Source: Ignavibacterium sp037440165 (GTDB taxonomy: Bacteria; Bacteroidota; Ignavibacteria; Ignavibacteriales; Ignavibacteriaceae). From it: 64,000 bases of DNA. The position numbers were made by a program, and so were the translations under genes. Below, piece by piece: positions 54,710-63,400 of the stretch; positions within the stretch are counted from its first letter, which is position 1; each line of letters begins with the position of its first letter. The notes under the pieces were generated by a model, which was not told the origin of the DNA, ran no database searches, and saw only the letters and a program-made list of their open reading frames with translations. The stretch covers positions 124,001-188,000 of the forward strand of contig NZ_JBBIUQ010000002.1 in NCBI RefSeq assembly GCF_037440165.1, in the 5' to 3' direction.

Positions 54710-56656
54710 CTAATTTTTCAGAAGATACTTCTCAAAGAACATAACTTCAGACCAAAAGTAAAAATCACGATTTGTTTTTTTCCTGAAACCATGTCCTTCA
54801 TCTTTTGCAAGGAGATACCAGACTTCCCCGCCATTGTTTCTGACTTCCTTAACTATTTGCTCCGCTTCAGTGTATGGAACACGAGGATCATTCAGACCTT
54901 GAACAACAAATAATGGTTTGGTGATTTTATTTGCATTTGTTGTTGGTGAAATTTTAATTAAAAATTCCTTCATCTCAGGAATTCGTTCATCACCATATTC
55001 AACTCTTCGTAAATCTCTTCTGTAATCCTGAGTGTTATTAAGAAAAGTAACAAAGTTGCTGATCCCCACAATATCAACAGCACATCTTAATCTTTCATTA
55101 AAATGAGTCATTGATGCCAGTACCATATAACCTCCGTAAGAGCCTCCTTTAACAGCCACACGCTTGGAATCAAATTCCGGCTGCTTTTCAATCCAGTCCA
55201 AAAGTTTTCCAATATCTTTAACAGAATTTTCTCTGTTGTACCAGTTATCGAGTTGCAAATAAGTTTTACCATAACCTGACGAACCACGTACATTCGGTTC
55301 GATTACTGCAATGCCCATTTCATTTAAATAAAATTGAATAATAGGATCGAAAGATGGTCGCGACTGACCTTCAGGTCCACCGTGAATATCAATTATTACT
55401 GGAAATGGTCCGTTTCCTTTTGGCTTATAAACAAATGCAGGAATCATTCTCGGTTTGCCATCAGTTGAGTCGAATGTTTCATAATGTATTAACTCAGGTG
55501 TGATAAAGTTTTTAGTGTTTAAGCCTCCAACTTCACTAAATGTCCATCGCTGTAATGAGTTATCTGAAAGATCAAGAACAAAAACATCAGAAGGATTTGC
55601 AGGTGTATTCAGAGTGAGAGCTAATTTATTGCCGTCGTCATTAAACTCTAACCCAAAGACTAATCCGGGTGGAATTTTATCAATCTGTTTGTAAGAATAA
55701 TCTTTTGTATTCAAAATAAAAAGTTTCGAGAGTCCATCTTCATTTACAGTAAAAGCAAGTTTATCTCCCTGTGCCGATAATTCAATTGATTCAACATCCC
55801 ATTTAAGATTTGGAGTAAGAATTTTTTCTTCATTTTTCTCTAAATCATAATATCTGAGTTGTTTGAATTCGCTATTCTGGTCTGAAGTATAAAACAATCC
55901 TTTTCCATCTTTGGAGAAAACTGCACCTCCATAAGCAATTTTATCCTCTGTTGGATTAATTTGATTTAGTTTTTTTGATAATAAATCTAACACATAATAA
56001 TAACTTTCATTTGCTGAAATATTTTTTCTAACTAAGAGTTTTCTATCATCAGGCGACCAATCAACTGCAGACCAGGCACCACCTTCACTAAGAACCATTT
56101 CTGCTTTATTAGGATTATCAATTTCAGCAATGTAGATGTCCCAATCCTTTCCATTTCGTTTTGTACTGAAGAATGAAAATTTATTTCCTTTATTGCTCCA
56201 TCTTACTCCGCCATTGCTTGACTTTCCATCAGTGAGCATTTTATATTCACCATTGTTTAAAGCGAAAGAATAAATCTGATAGAATTCATTACCACCATTA
56301 TCTTTTGTGAAAAGGAAGAGATTTCTTTCAACATCCGGACACATTAAAGCACCACCAACAGGTTCAGTAAAAAATGTTATTTGTTCTCGTGAACTACCAG
56401 ACATTTTCACTTTATGAATTTGCGATGTTTCTCCAAATCTTGTTGTGATTAGAATTCCTTCATTGTTGTGAAGCCAATCAGAAAATGATGCAGAACGTGT
56501 GCTCTGGTACTGAAAAATTTTATCCTTCACAGATTGAGAAATTTCTGGAATGTTTTCTAAAACAAGATTACCAATTTCTTTTCGTTCAATCTGTTGTGAA
56601 AGTATTGGCAGAGAACAAATTACTGCCAATACTAAGACAAGAGTTTTTAATTTCAT
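54710..56656 (-). CDS. S9-family prolyl oligopeptidase-like peptidase
   Basis: A 648-residue secreted serine peptidase: signal peptide (MKLKTLVLVLAVICSLPILSQ), seven-bladed propeller region (~60-370), and an alpha/beta-hydrolase domain (~385-648). Catalytic Ser in KGGSYGGYMV, Asp in GLNDPRVPY and His in DEGHGFRKK are all present. The family cleaves small peptides, in Bacteroidota usually in the periplasm or outside. A terminator separates its start from the next upstream gene, so it is monocistronic. Confidence 0.93.
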   Translation of the reverse strand: MKLKTLVLVLAVICSLPILSQQIERKEIGNLVLENIPEISQSVKDKIFQYQSTRSASFSDWLHNNEGILITTRFGETSQIHKVKMSGSSREQITFFTEPVGGALMCPDVERNLFLFTKDNGGNEFYQIYSFALNNGEYKMLTDGKSSNGGVRWSNKGNKFSFFSTKRNGKDWDIYIAEIDNPNKAEMVLSEGGAWSAVDWSPDDRKLLVRKNISANESYYYVLDLLSKKLNQINPTEDKIAYGGAVFSKDGKGLFYTSDQNSEFKQLRYYDLEKNEEKILTPNLKWDVESIELSAQGDKLAFTVNEDGLSKLFILNTKDYSYKQIDKIPPGLVFGLEFNDDGNKLALTLNTPANPSDVFVLDLSDNSLQRWTFSEVGGLNTKNFITPELIHYETFDSTDGKPRMIPAFVYKPKGNGPFPVIIDIHGGPEGQSRPSFDPIIQFYLNEMGIAVIEPNVRGSSGYGKTYLQLDNWYNRENSVKDIGKLLDWIEKQPEFDSKRVAVKGGSYGGYMVLASMTHFNERLRCAVDIVGISNFVTFLNNTQDYRRDLRRVEYGDERIPEMKEFLIKISPTTNANKITKPLFVVQGLNDPRVPYTEAEQIVKEVRNNGGEVWYLLAKDEGHGFRKKTNRDFYFWSEVMFFEKYLLKN

Positions 56657-56668
56657 TTTACTTACTCC

Positions 56669-56716
56669 TAAAAAAAATCGCTTTCGGAAAAATTAAATAA
56701 TAATCCCGAAAGCGAT
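56669..56716 (-). terminator. Rho-independent terminator
   Basis: Perfect 11-bp stem ATCGCTTTCGG / CCGAAAGCGAT with an 18-base loop, followed on the minus strand by a run of eight T. It ends the transcript of the small membrane protein at 56736-57026. Confidence 0.9.
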
Positions 56717-56735
56717 GAAGAAAAAATTAAATCAT

Positions 56736-57026
56736 TTAGCTTGAATAATTCATATTATAACTGCTAAAGAAAGAAGCAATGAAACTCCACATAGCAGCAA
56801 AAAATATTATAAGCAGAATAATCATAATTAGTGCAAATAGTAAAGATGCTTGTGCCCAGTTTTTTTTACTTGGATGAGTATCTCCTCCAAAAGCCCAAAC
56901 GAACAGCATTATAAAACCAACTAAAGGGATTGCCTGAATCAGGAAAGTTATCAGCCAGTCTCCAATTGTCATTGGTTTATATTGTGGTTGTAAACTGCTT
57001 TGATTAAACTGGTTCATTTGATCCAT
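56736..57026 (-). CDS. Small conserved two-helix membrane protein
   Basis: A 96-residue protein with an N-terminal Gln/Asn-rich head, conserved-looking core MTIGDWLITFLIQAIPLVGFIMLFVWAFGG, then a second helix at the C-terminus. Proteins with this core (IGDWLxTxLIxxIPLVGxIMLxVWAFG) are common in Bacteroidota and Firmicutes, without assigned function. Own terminator; upstream AGGAGG before the ATG. Confidence 0.75.
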   Translation of the reverse strand: MDQMNQFNQSSLQPQYKPMTIGDWLITFLIQAIPLVGFIMLFVWAFGGDTHPSKKNWAQASLLFALIMIILLIIFFAAMWSFIASFFSSYNMNYSS

Positions 57027-57311
57027 AAAACCTCCTAAAGATTTGTGAAAGTTATTCTAAATTTATCTTATAAATTCTTTTATCACAACAAAAATCATAA
57101 ATAATTCATTATAAGCAAATATCATTATCAACTTAAGATTTTCTTAAAAGTGGAAAAATTAAAGTAAATCAATTTTCAGTAATGAAATTCACTATTAAAA
57201 GTCTTGCTAAAACCCTTAAAAATATAAAATTATTGCTGGTATTATTATTGGGAAAACCTTGTGAATAAATCAAGCTGATAATAACTAATAATAATATTTA
57301 ACGGTAAAACA

Positions 57312-60300
57312 ATGGATAGAAAAAAAGTAACAATTGATGGTAACGAAGCCGCAGCGTATGTGGCATATAATACAAACGAGGTAGTGGCAATATATCCAAT
57401 TACTCCCTCATCAAACATGGCAGAATGGTGTGATGCCTGGTCTGCAGTTGGAAAGAAAAACATTTGGGGAATTGTTCCTCAGGTTACAGAAATGCAAAGC
57501 GAAGGTGGTGCATCTGGTGCAGTTCACGGTGCATTACAAAGTGGTGCTTTAACAACTACATTTACTGCTTCGCAAGGTTTGCTTTTAATGATTCCTAACA
57601 TGTACAAAATAGCCGGCGAACTTACACCAACAGTGTTTCATGTCTCCGCGCGAGCTATTGCAGCACAAGCTCTTTCAATATTTGGTGATCACTCTGATGT
57701 AATGTCAGTACGTCAAACCGGATTTGCATTATTATCTTCTGGTTCAGTTCAGGAAGTAATGGATTTTGCTCTTATTGCACAGGCAGCTACACTTGAATCA
57801 AGAATTCCATTCCTTCATTTCTTTGATGGATTCAGAACATCTCACGAAGTTCAAAAAATTGAAGAGCTTTCTGCTGAAGATATGAAATCGATGATCGATG
57901 ATAAACTTGTAATTGAACACAGGAAAAGAGCTTTATCTCCCGATCATCCATTTATCAGAGGAACTGCACAAAATCCTGATGTTTATTTCCAAGGAAGAGA
58001 AACTGTTAATCCATTTTACGCTGCTTGTCCGGAAGTTGTACAAAAGCAAATGGATAAGTTCGCTAATTTAACAGGCAGACAATACCATCTGTTTGATTAT
58101 GTTGGAGCACCAGATGCAGAGAGAATAATTATTCTTATGGGTTCAGGAACTCAGACAGTTGAAGAAACAGTTGAATATCTTGTTGCTAAGGGTGAAAAGA
58201 TTGGTGTAATTAAAGTAAGATTATACAGACCTTTCTCTGTTGATCATTTTATCAAAGCATTACCCAAAACCACAAAGTCAATTGCTGTATTAGACAGAAC
58301 AAAAGAACCCGGTTCAGCAGGCGAACCATTGTATCTTGATGTTGTGAATGCAATTTCAGAAAAATATATGAATGGTGAATTAGGATTTGCTTATCCTAAA
58401 ATTATCGGTGGAAGATATGGCTTATCTTCAAAGGAATTTACACCCGGAATGATTAAATCTGTCTTGGATAATCTTGCATCAGATAAACCTAAAAATCATT
58501 TTACAGTTGGTATAATTGACGATGTATCAAACACAAGTTTAGATTTTGACTCCAACTTTTCAGTTGAAGCACCGGAAACTTTCCGAGGTAAATTTTATGG
58601 TCTTGGAGCAGATGGAACAGTTGGTGCCAATAAAAATTCAATTAAGATTATTGGTGAAGGAACTGATTATTTTGCTCAGGGATATTTTGTTTATGATTCA
58701 AAAAAATCTGGTTCAATTACTATTTCACACCTCAGGTTTGGTCCCAGGCCAATCAAATCAACTTATCTTATAAGCAAAGCAAACTTTATTGCCTGCCATC
58801 AACAAGTATTTCTTGAAAAGATGGATATGCTTGAAGATGCGATTGAAGGCTCAACTTTCCTGTTGAATACTAAAGTGCCAATAGAGCAAGCTTGGGAATC
58901 ATTACCGGAGAAGGTTCAGAAAGATCTTATTGATAAGAAAATGAAGTTTTACATTATTGATGCTTACAAAGTCGCGCAGGAAACAGGAATGGGTGTAAGA
59001 ATAAATACGATAATGCAAACTTGCTTCTTTGCAATTTCTAATATTTTCCCGAAAGAACAGGCAATAGGATTAATTAAAGATGCAATCAAGAAAACTTATG
59101 GAGCCAAAGGTGATAAAATAGTTCAGATGAATTTTGAGGCAGTTGATAAAACTCTTAATAATCTGTTTGAAATTCCTGTTCCGAATAAAATTACTAGTAA
59201 AGCTCAATTGCAACCGCCGGTAACTCCAAACGCTCCTGAATTTGTGAAAGAAGTTTTAGGAAAAATTATTGCAGGAAAAGGTGATTTGATTCCCGTAAGC
59301 AAAATGCCCATTGATGGAACTTATCCTTCTGCAAGTGCAAGATGGGAAAAAAGGAATATCGCTCTTGAAGTTCCTATTTGGGATCCTGAAACCTGTATCC
59401 AATGTAACAAATGCGTAATGGTTTGTCCGCATGCAACAATAAGAGCAAAAGTGTATGAAGAAAAATATCTTGAAGGAGCACCTGAAACATTCAAGTCAAC
59501 AAAGTTTAAAGCAAAAGATTATGGTGAAGGACTTCTTTATACTTTACAGGTTGCAGTAGAAGATTGCACAGGATGCGGTTTGTGTGTTGATGTTTGCCCC
59601 GCGAAGAATAAGAAAGAAACAAAGCTTAAAGCAATCAATATGGCTGAACAGTTACCGCTTCGTGAGAAAGAAAGAGCTAACTGGGATTTCTTTATCAACA
59701 TTCCTGATTTGGACAGAAGAAAAGTTGCAGTATCAAAAGTTAAAGACTCACAATTTCTTGAGCCGCTGTTTGAATTTTCAGGAGCTTGTTCCGGATGCGG
59801 TGAAACTCCCTATGTAAAACTTGTAAGTCAATTGTTTGGTGACAGAGCAATTATTGCAAACGCAACAGGTTGTTCTTCAATCTATGGTGGAAATCTTCCT
59901 ACAACTCCCTGGTCAGTAAACAGAGAAGGAAGAGGACCAGCGTGGTCAAATTCTTTATTTGAAGATAATGCAGAGTTTGGATTGGGCTTCAGATTAGCAA
60001 TTAACAAACATCAAAGCCAAGCAATTGATTTGCTTAAAAAATATTCTTCTGATTTAGGAGACGAGTTGGTTACAGCTTTAATAAATGCTGACCAGAAAGA
60101 TGAAGCTGGCATTTATGAGCAAAGAGAGAGAGTCGAGATTCTTAAGAAAAAATTAAGTGAACTTATTAATGCTGGTGCGAATGGAAAAGCATCTGATTTA
60201 AACCATTTACTTAGCATTGCTAATTATCTTGTTAAAAAATCAGTCTGGATAATTGGTGGTGATGGTTGGGCTTATGATATTGGTTATGGTGGACTTGATC

Positions 60301-60902
60301 ATGTTATTGCAACTGGCGCTAATGTGAATCTTCTTGTGCTTGACACAGAAGTTTACTCAAATACAGGCGGACAAAGTTCAAAAGCAACTCCTCGCGGTGC
60401 TGTTGCTAAATTTGCTGCTGCAGGAAAACCAGCCGGCAAAAAAGATCTTGGACTTATGGCAATGACTTACGGTAATGTTTATGTTGCAAGAGTTGCAATG
60501 GGTGCTAATGACCAGCATACACTTCGTGCATTCCTTGAAGCAGAAGCTTATGATGGCCCATCAATTATAATTGCATACAGTCATTGTATTGCTCACGGAA
60601 TAAATATGGCAACTGCAATGAATAATCAGAAAGCTGCTGTTGATTCAGGTTACTGGCCATTGTACAGATATAATCCTGAATTAGCTAAAGAAGGAAAGAA
60701 TCCTTTCAAACTTGATTCAAAGGGATTAAAGATTCCTCTGAAAGATTATACTTATATGGAAACAAGATATAAGATGCTGACGAAATCTCATCCTGACCTT
60801 GCAGCAAAACTTATTCAGGAAGCTCAGGAAGATGTGATCAAACGATGGAAAGAATATGAACGATTGGCTTCCTGGGATCCACAAAAAGAAATTGTGAACT
60901 AA
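57312..60902 (+). CDS. nifJ: Pyruvate:ferredoxin (flavodoxin) oxidoreductase, single-chain
   Basis: A 1196-residue PFOR that oxidises pyruvate to acetyl-CoA and CO2 and reduces ferredoxin (or the reverse). Domains: pyrimidine-binding TPP domain (~1-250, YPITPSSNMAEWCD), transketolase C-like (~260-410), gamma-like domain (~415-630), a 2x[4Fe-4S] ferredoxin domain with CIQCNKCVMVCPH (~695) and CTGCGLCVDVCPAKN (~753), and the TPP-binding domain with CSGCGETPYVK (~826) and GDGWAYDIGYGGLDH (~983). All cluster cysteines are present. The dihydroorotate-dehydrogenase-like gene follows and is a frequent neighbour in Bacteroidota. With citrate synthase it supplies the acetyl-CoA node. Confidence 0.96.
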   Translation: MDRKKVTIDGNEAAAYVAYNTNEVVAIYPITPSSNMAEWCDAWSAVGKKNIWGIVPQVTEMQSEGGASGAVHGALQSGALTTTFTASQGLLLMIPNMYKIAGELTPTVFHVSARAIAAQALSIFGDHSDVMSVRQTGFALLSSGSVQEVMDFALIAQAATLESRIPFLHFFDGFRTSHEVQKIEELSAEDMKSMIDDKLVIEHRKRALSPDHPFIRGTAQNPDVYFQGRETVNPFYAACPEVVQKQMDKFANLTGRQYHLFDYVGAPDAERIIILMGSGTQTVEETVEYLVAKGEKIGVIKVRLYRPFSVDHFIKALPKTTKSIAVLDRTKEPGSAGEPLYLDVVNAISEKYMNGELGFAYPKIIGGRYGLSSKEFTPGMIKSVLDNLASDKPKNHFTVGIIDDVSNTSLDFDSNFSVEAPETFRGKFYGLGADGTVGANKNSIKIIGEGTDYFAQGYFVYDSKKSGSITISHLRFGPRPIKSTYLISKANFIACHQQVFLEKMDMLEDAIEGSTFLLNTKVPIEQAWESLPEKVQKDLIDKKMKFYIIDAYKVAQETGMGVRINTIMQTCFFAISNIFPKEQAIGLIKDAIKKTYGAKGDKIVQMNFEAVDKTLNNLFEIPVPNKITSKAQLQPPVTPNAPEFVKEVLGKIIAGKGDLIPVSKMPIDGTYPSASARWEKRNIALEVPIWDPETCIQCNKCVMVCPHATIRAKVYEEKYLEGAPETFKSTKFKAKDYGEGLLYTLQVAVEDCTGCGLCVDVCPAKNKKETKLKAINMAEQLPLREKERANWDFFINIPDLDRRKVAVSKVKDSQFLEPLFEFSGACSGCGETPYVKLVSQLFGDRAIIANATGCSSIYGGNLPTTPWSVNREGRGPAWSNSLFEDNAEFGLGFRLAINKHQSQAIDLLKKYSSDLGDELVTALINADQKDEAGIYEQRERVEILKKKLSELINAGANGKASDLNHLLSIANYLVKKSVWIIGGDGWAYDIGYGGLDHVIATGANVNLLVLDTEVYSNTGGQSSKATPRGAVAKFAAAGKPAGKKDLGLMAMTYGNVYVARVAMGANDQHTLRAFLEAEAYDGPSIIIAYSHCIAHGINMATAMNNQKAAVDSGYWPLYRYNPELAKEGKNPFKLDSKGLKIPLKDYTYMETRYKMLTKSHPDLAAKLIQEAQEDVIKRWKEYERLASWDPQKEIVN

Positions 60903-60917
60903 AAAAGGAAAATTGAA

Positions 60918-60935
60918 GCGTGGCATTTGCCACGC
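60918..60935 (+). other. Intercistronic hairpin
   Basis: Perfect 7-bp stem GCGTGGC with loop ATTT between nifJ and the following gene, not followed by a T run. It may stabilise or set the processing of the nifJ mRNA end, or tune expression of the second gene. Confidence 0.55.
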
Positions 60936-60973
60936 TGATTATAAGTTTATTGAAAAAATCAGAAGGAATGAAA

Positions 60974-61963
60974 ATGGACTTAACAACTAATTATCTCGGA
61001 CTGAAATTAAAATCGCCGATAATTCCATCAGCTGGCCCATTGTCAGAAAAAATTTCAAATATTCGTGAAATGGAAGATGCTGGTGCGGGAGCAGTTGTTC
61101 TTTATTCACTATTTGAAGAACAAATTGAACACGAACAAATTGAACTTGATTATCACACATCTGTTCACGCTGAAAGTTACGCTGAAGCCACCTCATATTT
61201 CCCCGAACCATTTGAATTCAAAACCGGTCCGGATCAGTATCTTGAGCATATTCGAAAAGCAAAAGAAGCAGTTGATATTCCTATTATCGCAAGTTTGAAT
61301 GGAAAATCACTTGGTGGTTGGACTGAATATGCAAAACAGATTGAGCAGGCAGGTGCAGATGCTCTTGAACTTAATATTTATCTTTTATCTACAGATATCA
61401 ATCGCTCAGGAAATCTTGTTGAACAAATGTATATAGATATTGTAAAAGCTGTTCGCTCAGCAATTAAAATTCCCATTGCTGTTAAGATGCATCCATTCTT
61501 TACATCAACTGCATATATGGCAAATCAATTTACAAAAGCCGGTGCAAACGGATTGGTTTTGTTTAACAGATTTTATCAGCCGGATATAAATCTTGAAAAA
61601 CTTGAAGTAGAACCAAATGTCTTGCTCAGTACTCCGATGGCAATGCGTCTTCCTCTAAGATGGATTGCTTTACTATTTGGTAAAGTTCAGGCAGATCTTG
61701 CTGCTACAAGCGGAGTTTATAATGCTGAGGATGTAATTAAGCTAACTATGGCCGGAGCTAAAGCTACTCAGATACTTGCAGCATTGCTTAAGTTTGGAAT
61801 CGGACATATTGCTGATGTATTGAGTGGTGTAAAAACCTGGATGGAAGAACACGAATATGAATCATTGAGTATGATGCGCGGAAGTATGAGTTATATGAAT
61901 GTTGATGATCCTTCCAGATTTGAACGTGCAAACTATATGAAAGTGCTTCATTCTTATAAATAA
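60974..61963 (+). CDS. Dihydroorotate-dehydrogenase-like flavoprotein
   Basis: A 329-residue TIM-barrel flavoprotein of the PyrD-like group: MDLTTNYLGLKLKSPIIPSAGPLS, IASLNGKSLGGW, AVKMHPFF and AGAKATQILAALLKFG. It is next to nifJ and not near pyrimidine genes, so a PFOR-linked redox role is as likely as dihydroorotate oxidation. The ATG at 60974 is chosen: AGAAGGA lies 6-7 bp before it, whereas the ATG at 60968 would abut the ribosome site. A frame open from 60920 adds an unlikely leader. Confidence 0.88.
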   Translation: MDLTTNYLGLKLKSPIIPSAGPLSEKISNIREMEDAGAGAVVLYSLFEEQIEHEQIELDYHTSVHAESYAEATSYFPEPFEFKTGPDQYLEHIRKAKEAVDIPIIASLNGKSLGGWTEYAKQIEQAGADALELNIYLLSTDINRSGNLVEQMYIDIVKAVRSAIKIPIAVKMHPFFTSTAYMANQFTKAGANGLVLFNRFYQPDINLEKLEVEPNVLLSTPMAMRLPLRWIALLFGKVQADLAATSGVYNAEDVIKLTMAGAKATQILAALLKFGIGHIADVLSGVKTWMEEHEYESLSMMRGSMSYMNVDDPSRFERANYMKVLHSYK

Positions 61964-61970
61964 AGGTATT

Positions 61971-62051
61971 GGAGATATTTGTCAGACTTTTCCTTCCCTT
62001 GAATTTCAAAAATGAGGGAAGATAGTTATAATTAGTCTGACAAATTTCTCC
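61971..62051. repeat. Nested inverted repeat, long hairpin
   Basis: Outer arms of 18 bp (61971-61988 and 62034-62051, GGAGATATTTGTCAGACT, one mismatch) enclose a second inverted repeat CTTCCCT / AGGGAAG (61993-61999 and 62015-62021). No gene and no T run follow, so it is not a normal terminator; it begins 8 bp after the stop of the flavoprotein gene. Confidence 0.7.
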
Positions 62052-62177
62052 CTGCTCATTTCACAAGCAGATAACTCATTCTTGGAAAAGAAATTCACCT
62101 TTTTTGTGATATATTTCCCTTCCCGTTTGAACTTATATAGATATCTTTTGTTTAAATAAAAAAATAAATTTAATACT

Positions 62178-63326
62178 ATGCCTTTATTCTTTGTAATATT
62201 TTTTACTGTCTATACTGCATTAAACTCTTATGTGTTCATTCGCGGATGGCAGGTTATCGGAAACTATCCAATATTAAAAATTATATATCTGCTGATATTT
62301 ATCATTGTTGCCTATGGATATGTTTTCGCAAAAATACTTTATAAAATTCTTCCGCCACTACTTTATGACATTTGGCTCGGTGCCGGTGCAATTTGGTTTG
62401 CTTTACTTGTTTATTTCATTTTAACATTACTTCTCATAGATATTATTCGCTTCATAGATTCAAAATTTATTTTCCTGCCTGAGTTATTCCGAAGCGGTGA
62501 TTCAAATGTTAAGCGATATACTGCAGTTGCAGTTATTTTCATTGTATCAGTAATTGTATTCCTGGGCAACTTAAACAAGAGGAATATAGATGTCAGAACA
62601 CTCGAGTTAATGCTTCCAAAAGGTCAGGGCAAATTAAATGAACTTAATATTGTTATGGCTAGCGATATTCATCTTTCACCTATTGATGGTGAGCGACTTC
62701 TAAAAAGAATAATTGATAAAATGAACTCTTTAAACCCTGATATTATTCTTCTTGCAGGAGATATTGTTGATGATAAAGCTGAAATACTTGAAGCCAGAGG
62801 TATCGGGAAATCTTTCAAATTGCTTAAACCCAGGTATGGTGTTTATTCAATCAACGGTAATCACGAATTTATAAATGGAGTTGAGTCCTCAGTTCGATAT
62901 GGAGAAAGTTTGGGAATAAAATTTATCAGAGATAGCTTCATACTGATTGACAGCAGTTTTTATCTGATTGGAAGAGAAGACAGCGCAATGCCTCAGTTTA
63001 CAGGTAAGCAAAGAAAAAACCTTGAAGAAATTGTTAAGAACATTTCTAATCACTATCCGAGAATATTGCTCGATCATACCCCATTTAAATTAGAACAGGC
63101 AGTTAATAATAATATTGATTTACAGCTTTCGGGACATACGCATCACGGACAAATCTGGCCAGCTAATATTATTACAAATATAATTTATGAAGTAAGTTGG
63201 GGCTACAAGAAAAAAGGCAATACTCATTTCTATGTTTCTTCGGGTGCAGGAACCTGGGGTCCTCCTGTAAGAATTGGCAGCAGAAGTGAAATCGTAAATA
63301 TTAAAATTAAATTTGTTGAGAATTGA
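62178..63326 (+). CDS. Membrane-anchored metallophosphoesterase
   Basis: A 382-residue protein with about four N-terminal transmembrane helices (~1-130) and a calcineurin-like phosphoesterase domain (~155-375) carrying MASDIHLS, LLAGDIVDD, INGNHEF, LLDHTPF and LSGHTHHGQIWP. Layout matches YkuE/LpxG-like enzymes; the latter remove UMP from UDP-diacylglucosamine in lipid A synthesis. With lpxD in the same window an LpxG/LpxH-type role is possible but unproven. Monocistronic; a perfect inverted repeat follows. Confidence 0.85.
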   Translation: MPLFFVIFFTVYTALNSYVFIRGWQVIGNYPILKIIYLLIFIIVAYGYVFAKILYKILPPLLYDIWLGAGAIWFALLVYFILTLLLIDIIRFIDSKFIFLPELFRSGDSNVKRYTAVAVIFIVSVIVFLGNLNKRNIDVRTLELMLPKGQGKLNELNIVMASDIHLSPIDGERLLKRIIDKMNSLNPDIILLAGDIVDDKAEILEARGIGKSFKLLKPRYGVYSINGNHEFINGVESSVRYGESLGIKFIRDSFILIDSSFYLIGREDSAMPQFTGKQRKNLEEIVKNISNHYPRILLDHTPFKLEQAVNNNIDLQLSGHTHHGQIWPANIITNIIYEVSWGYKKKGNTHFYVSSGAGTWGPPVRIGSRSEIVNIKIKFVEN

Positions 63327-63341
63327 ATTTATTAATTTTAT

Positions 63342-63380
63342 TTAACTGTCAGTCTTCGATAAACTCAGACTGACAGTTAA
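63342..63380. repeat. Perfect 14-bp inverted repeat
   Basis: TTAACTGTCAGTCT and AGACTGACAGTTAA around an 11-base loop between two convergent genes. It may terminate both, but the sequence of loop and right arm (TCTTCGATAA...CTCAGACTGACAG) also matches a segment of the element at 34046-34206, so it is probably a dispersed repeat. Confidence 0.65.
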
Positions 63381-63400
63381 TGGAAAAAGTTAAGTCCAGA

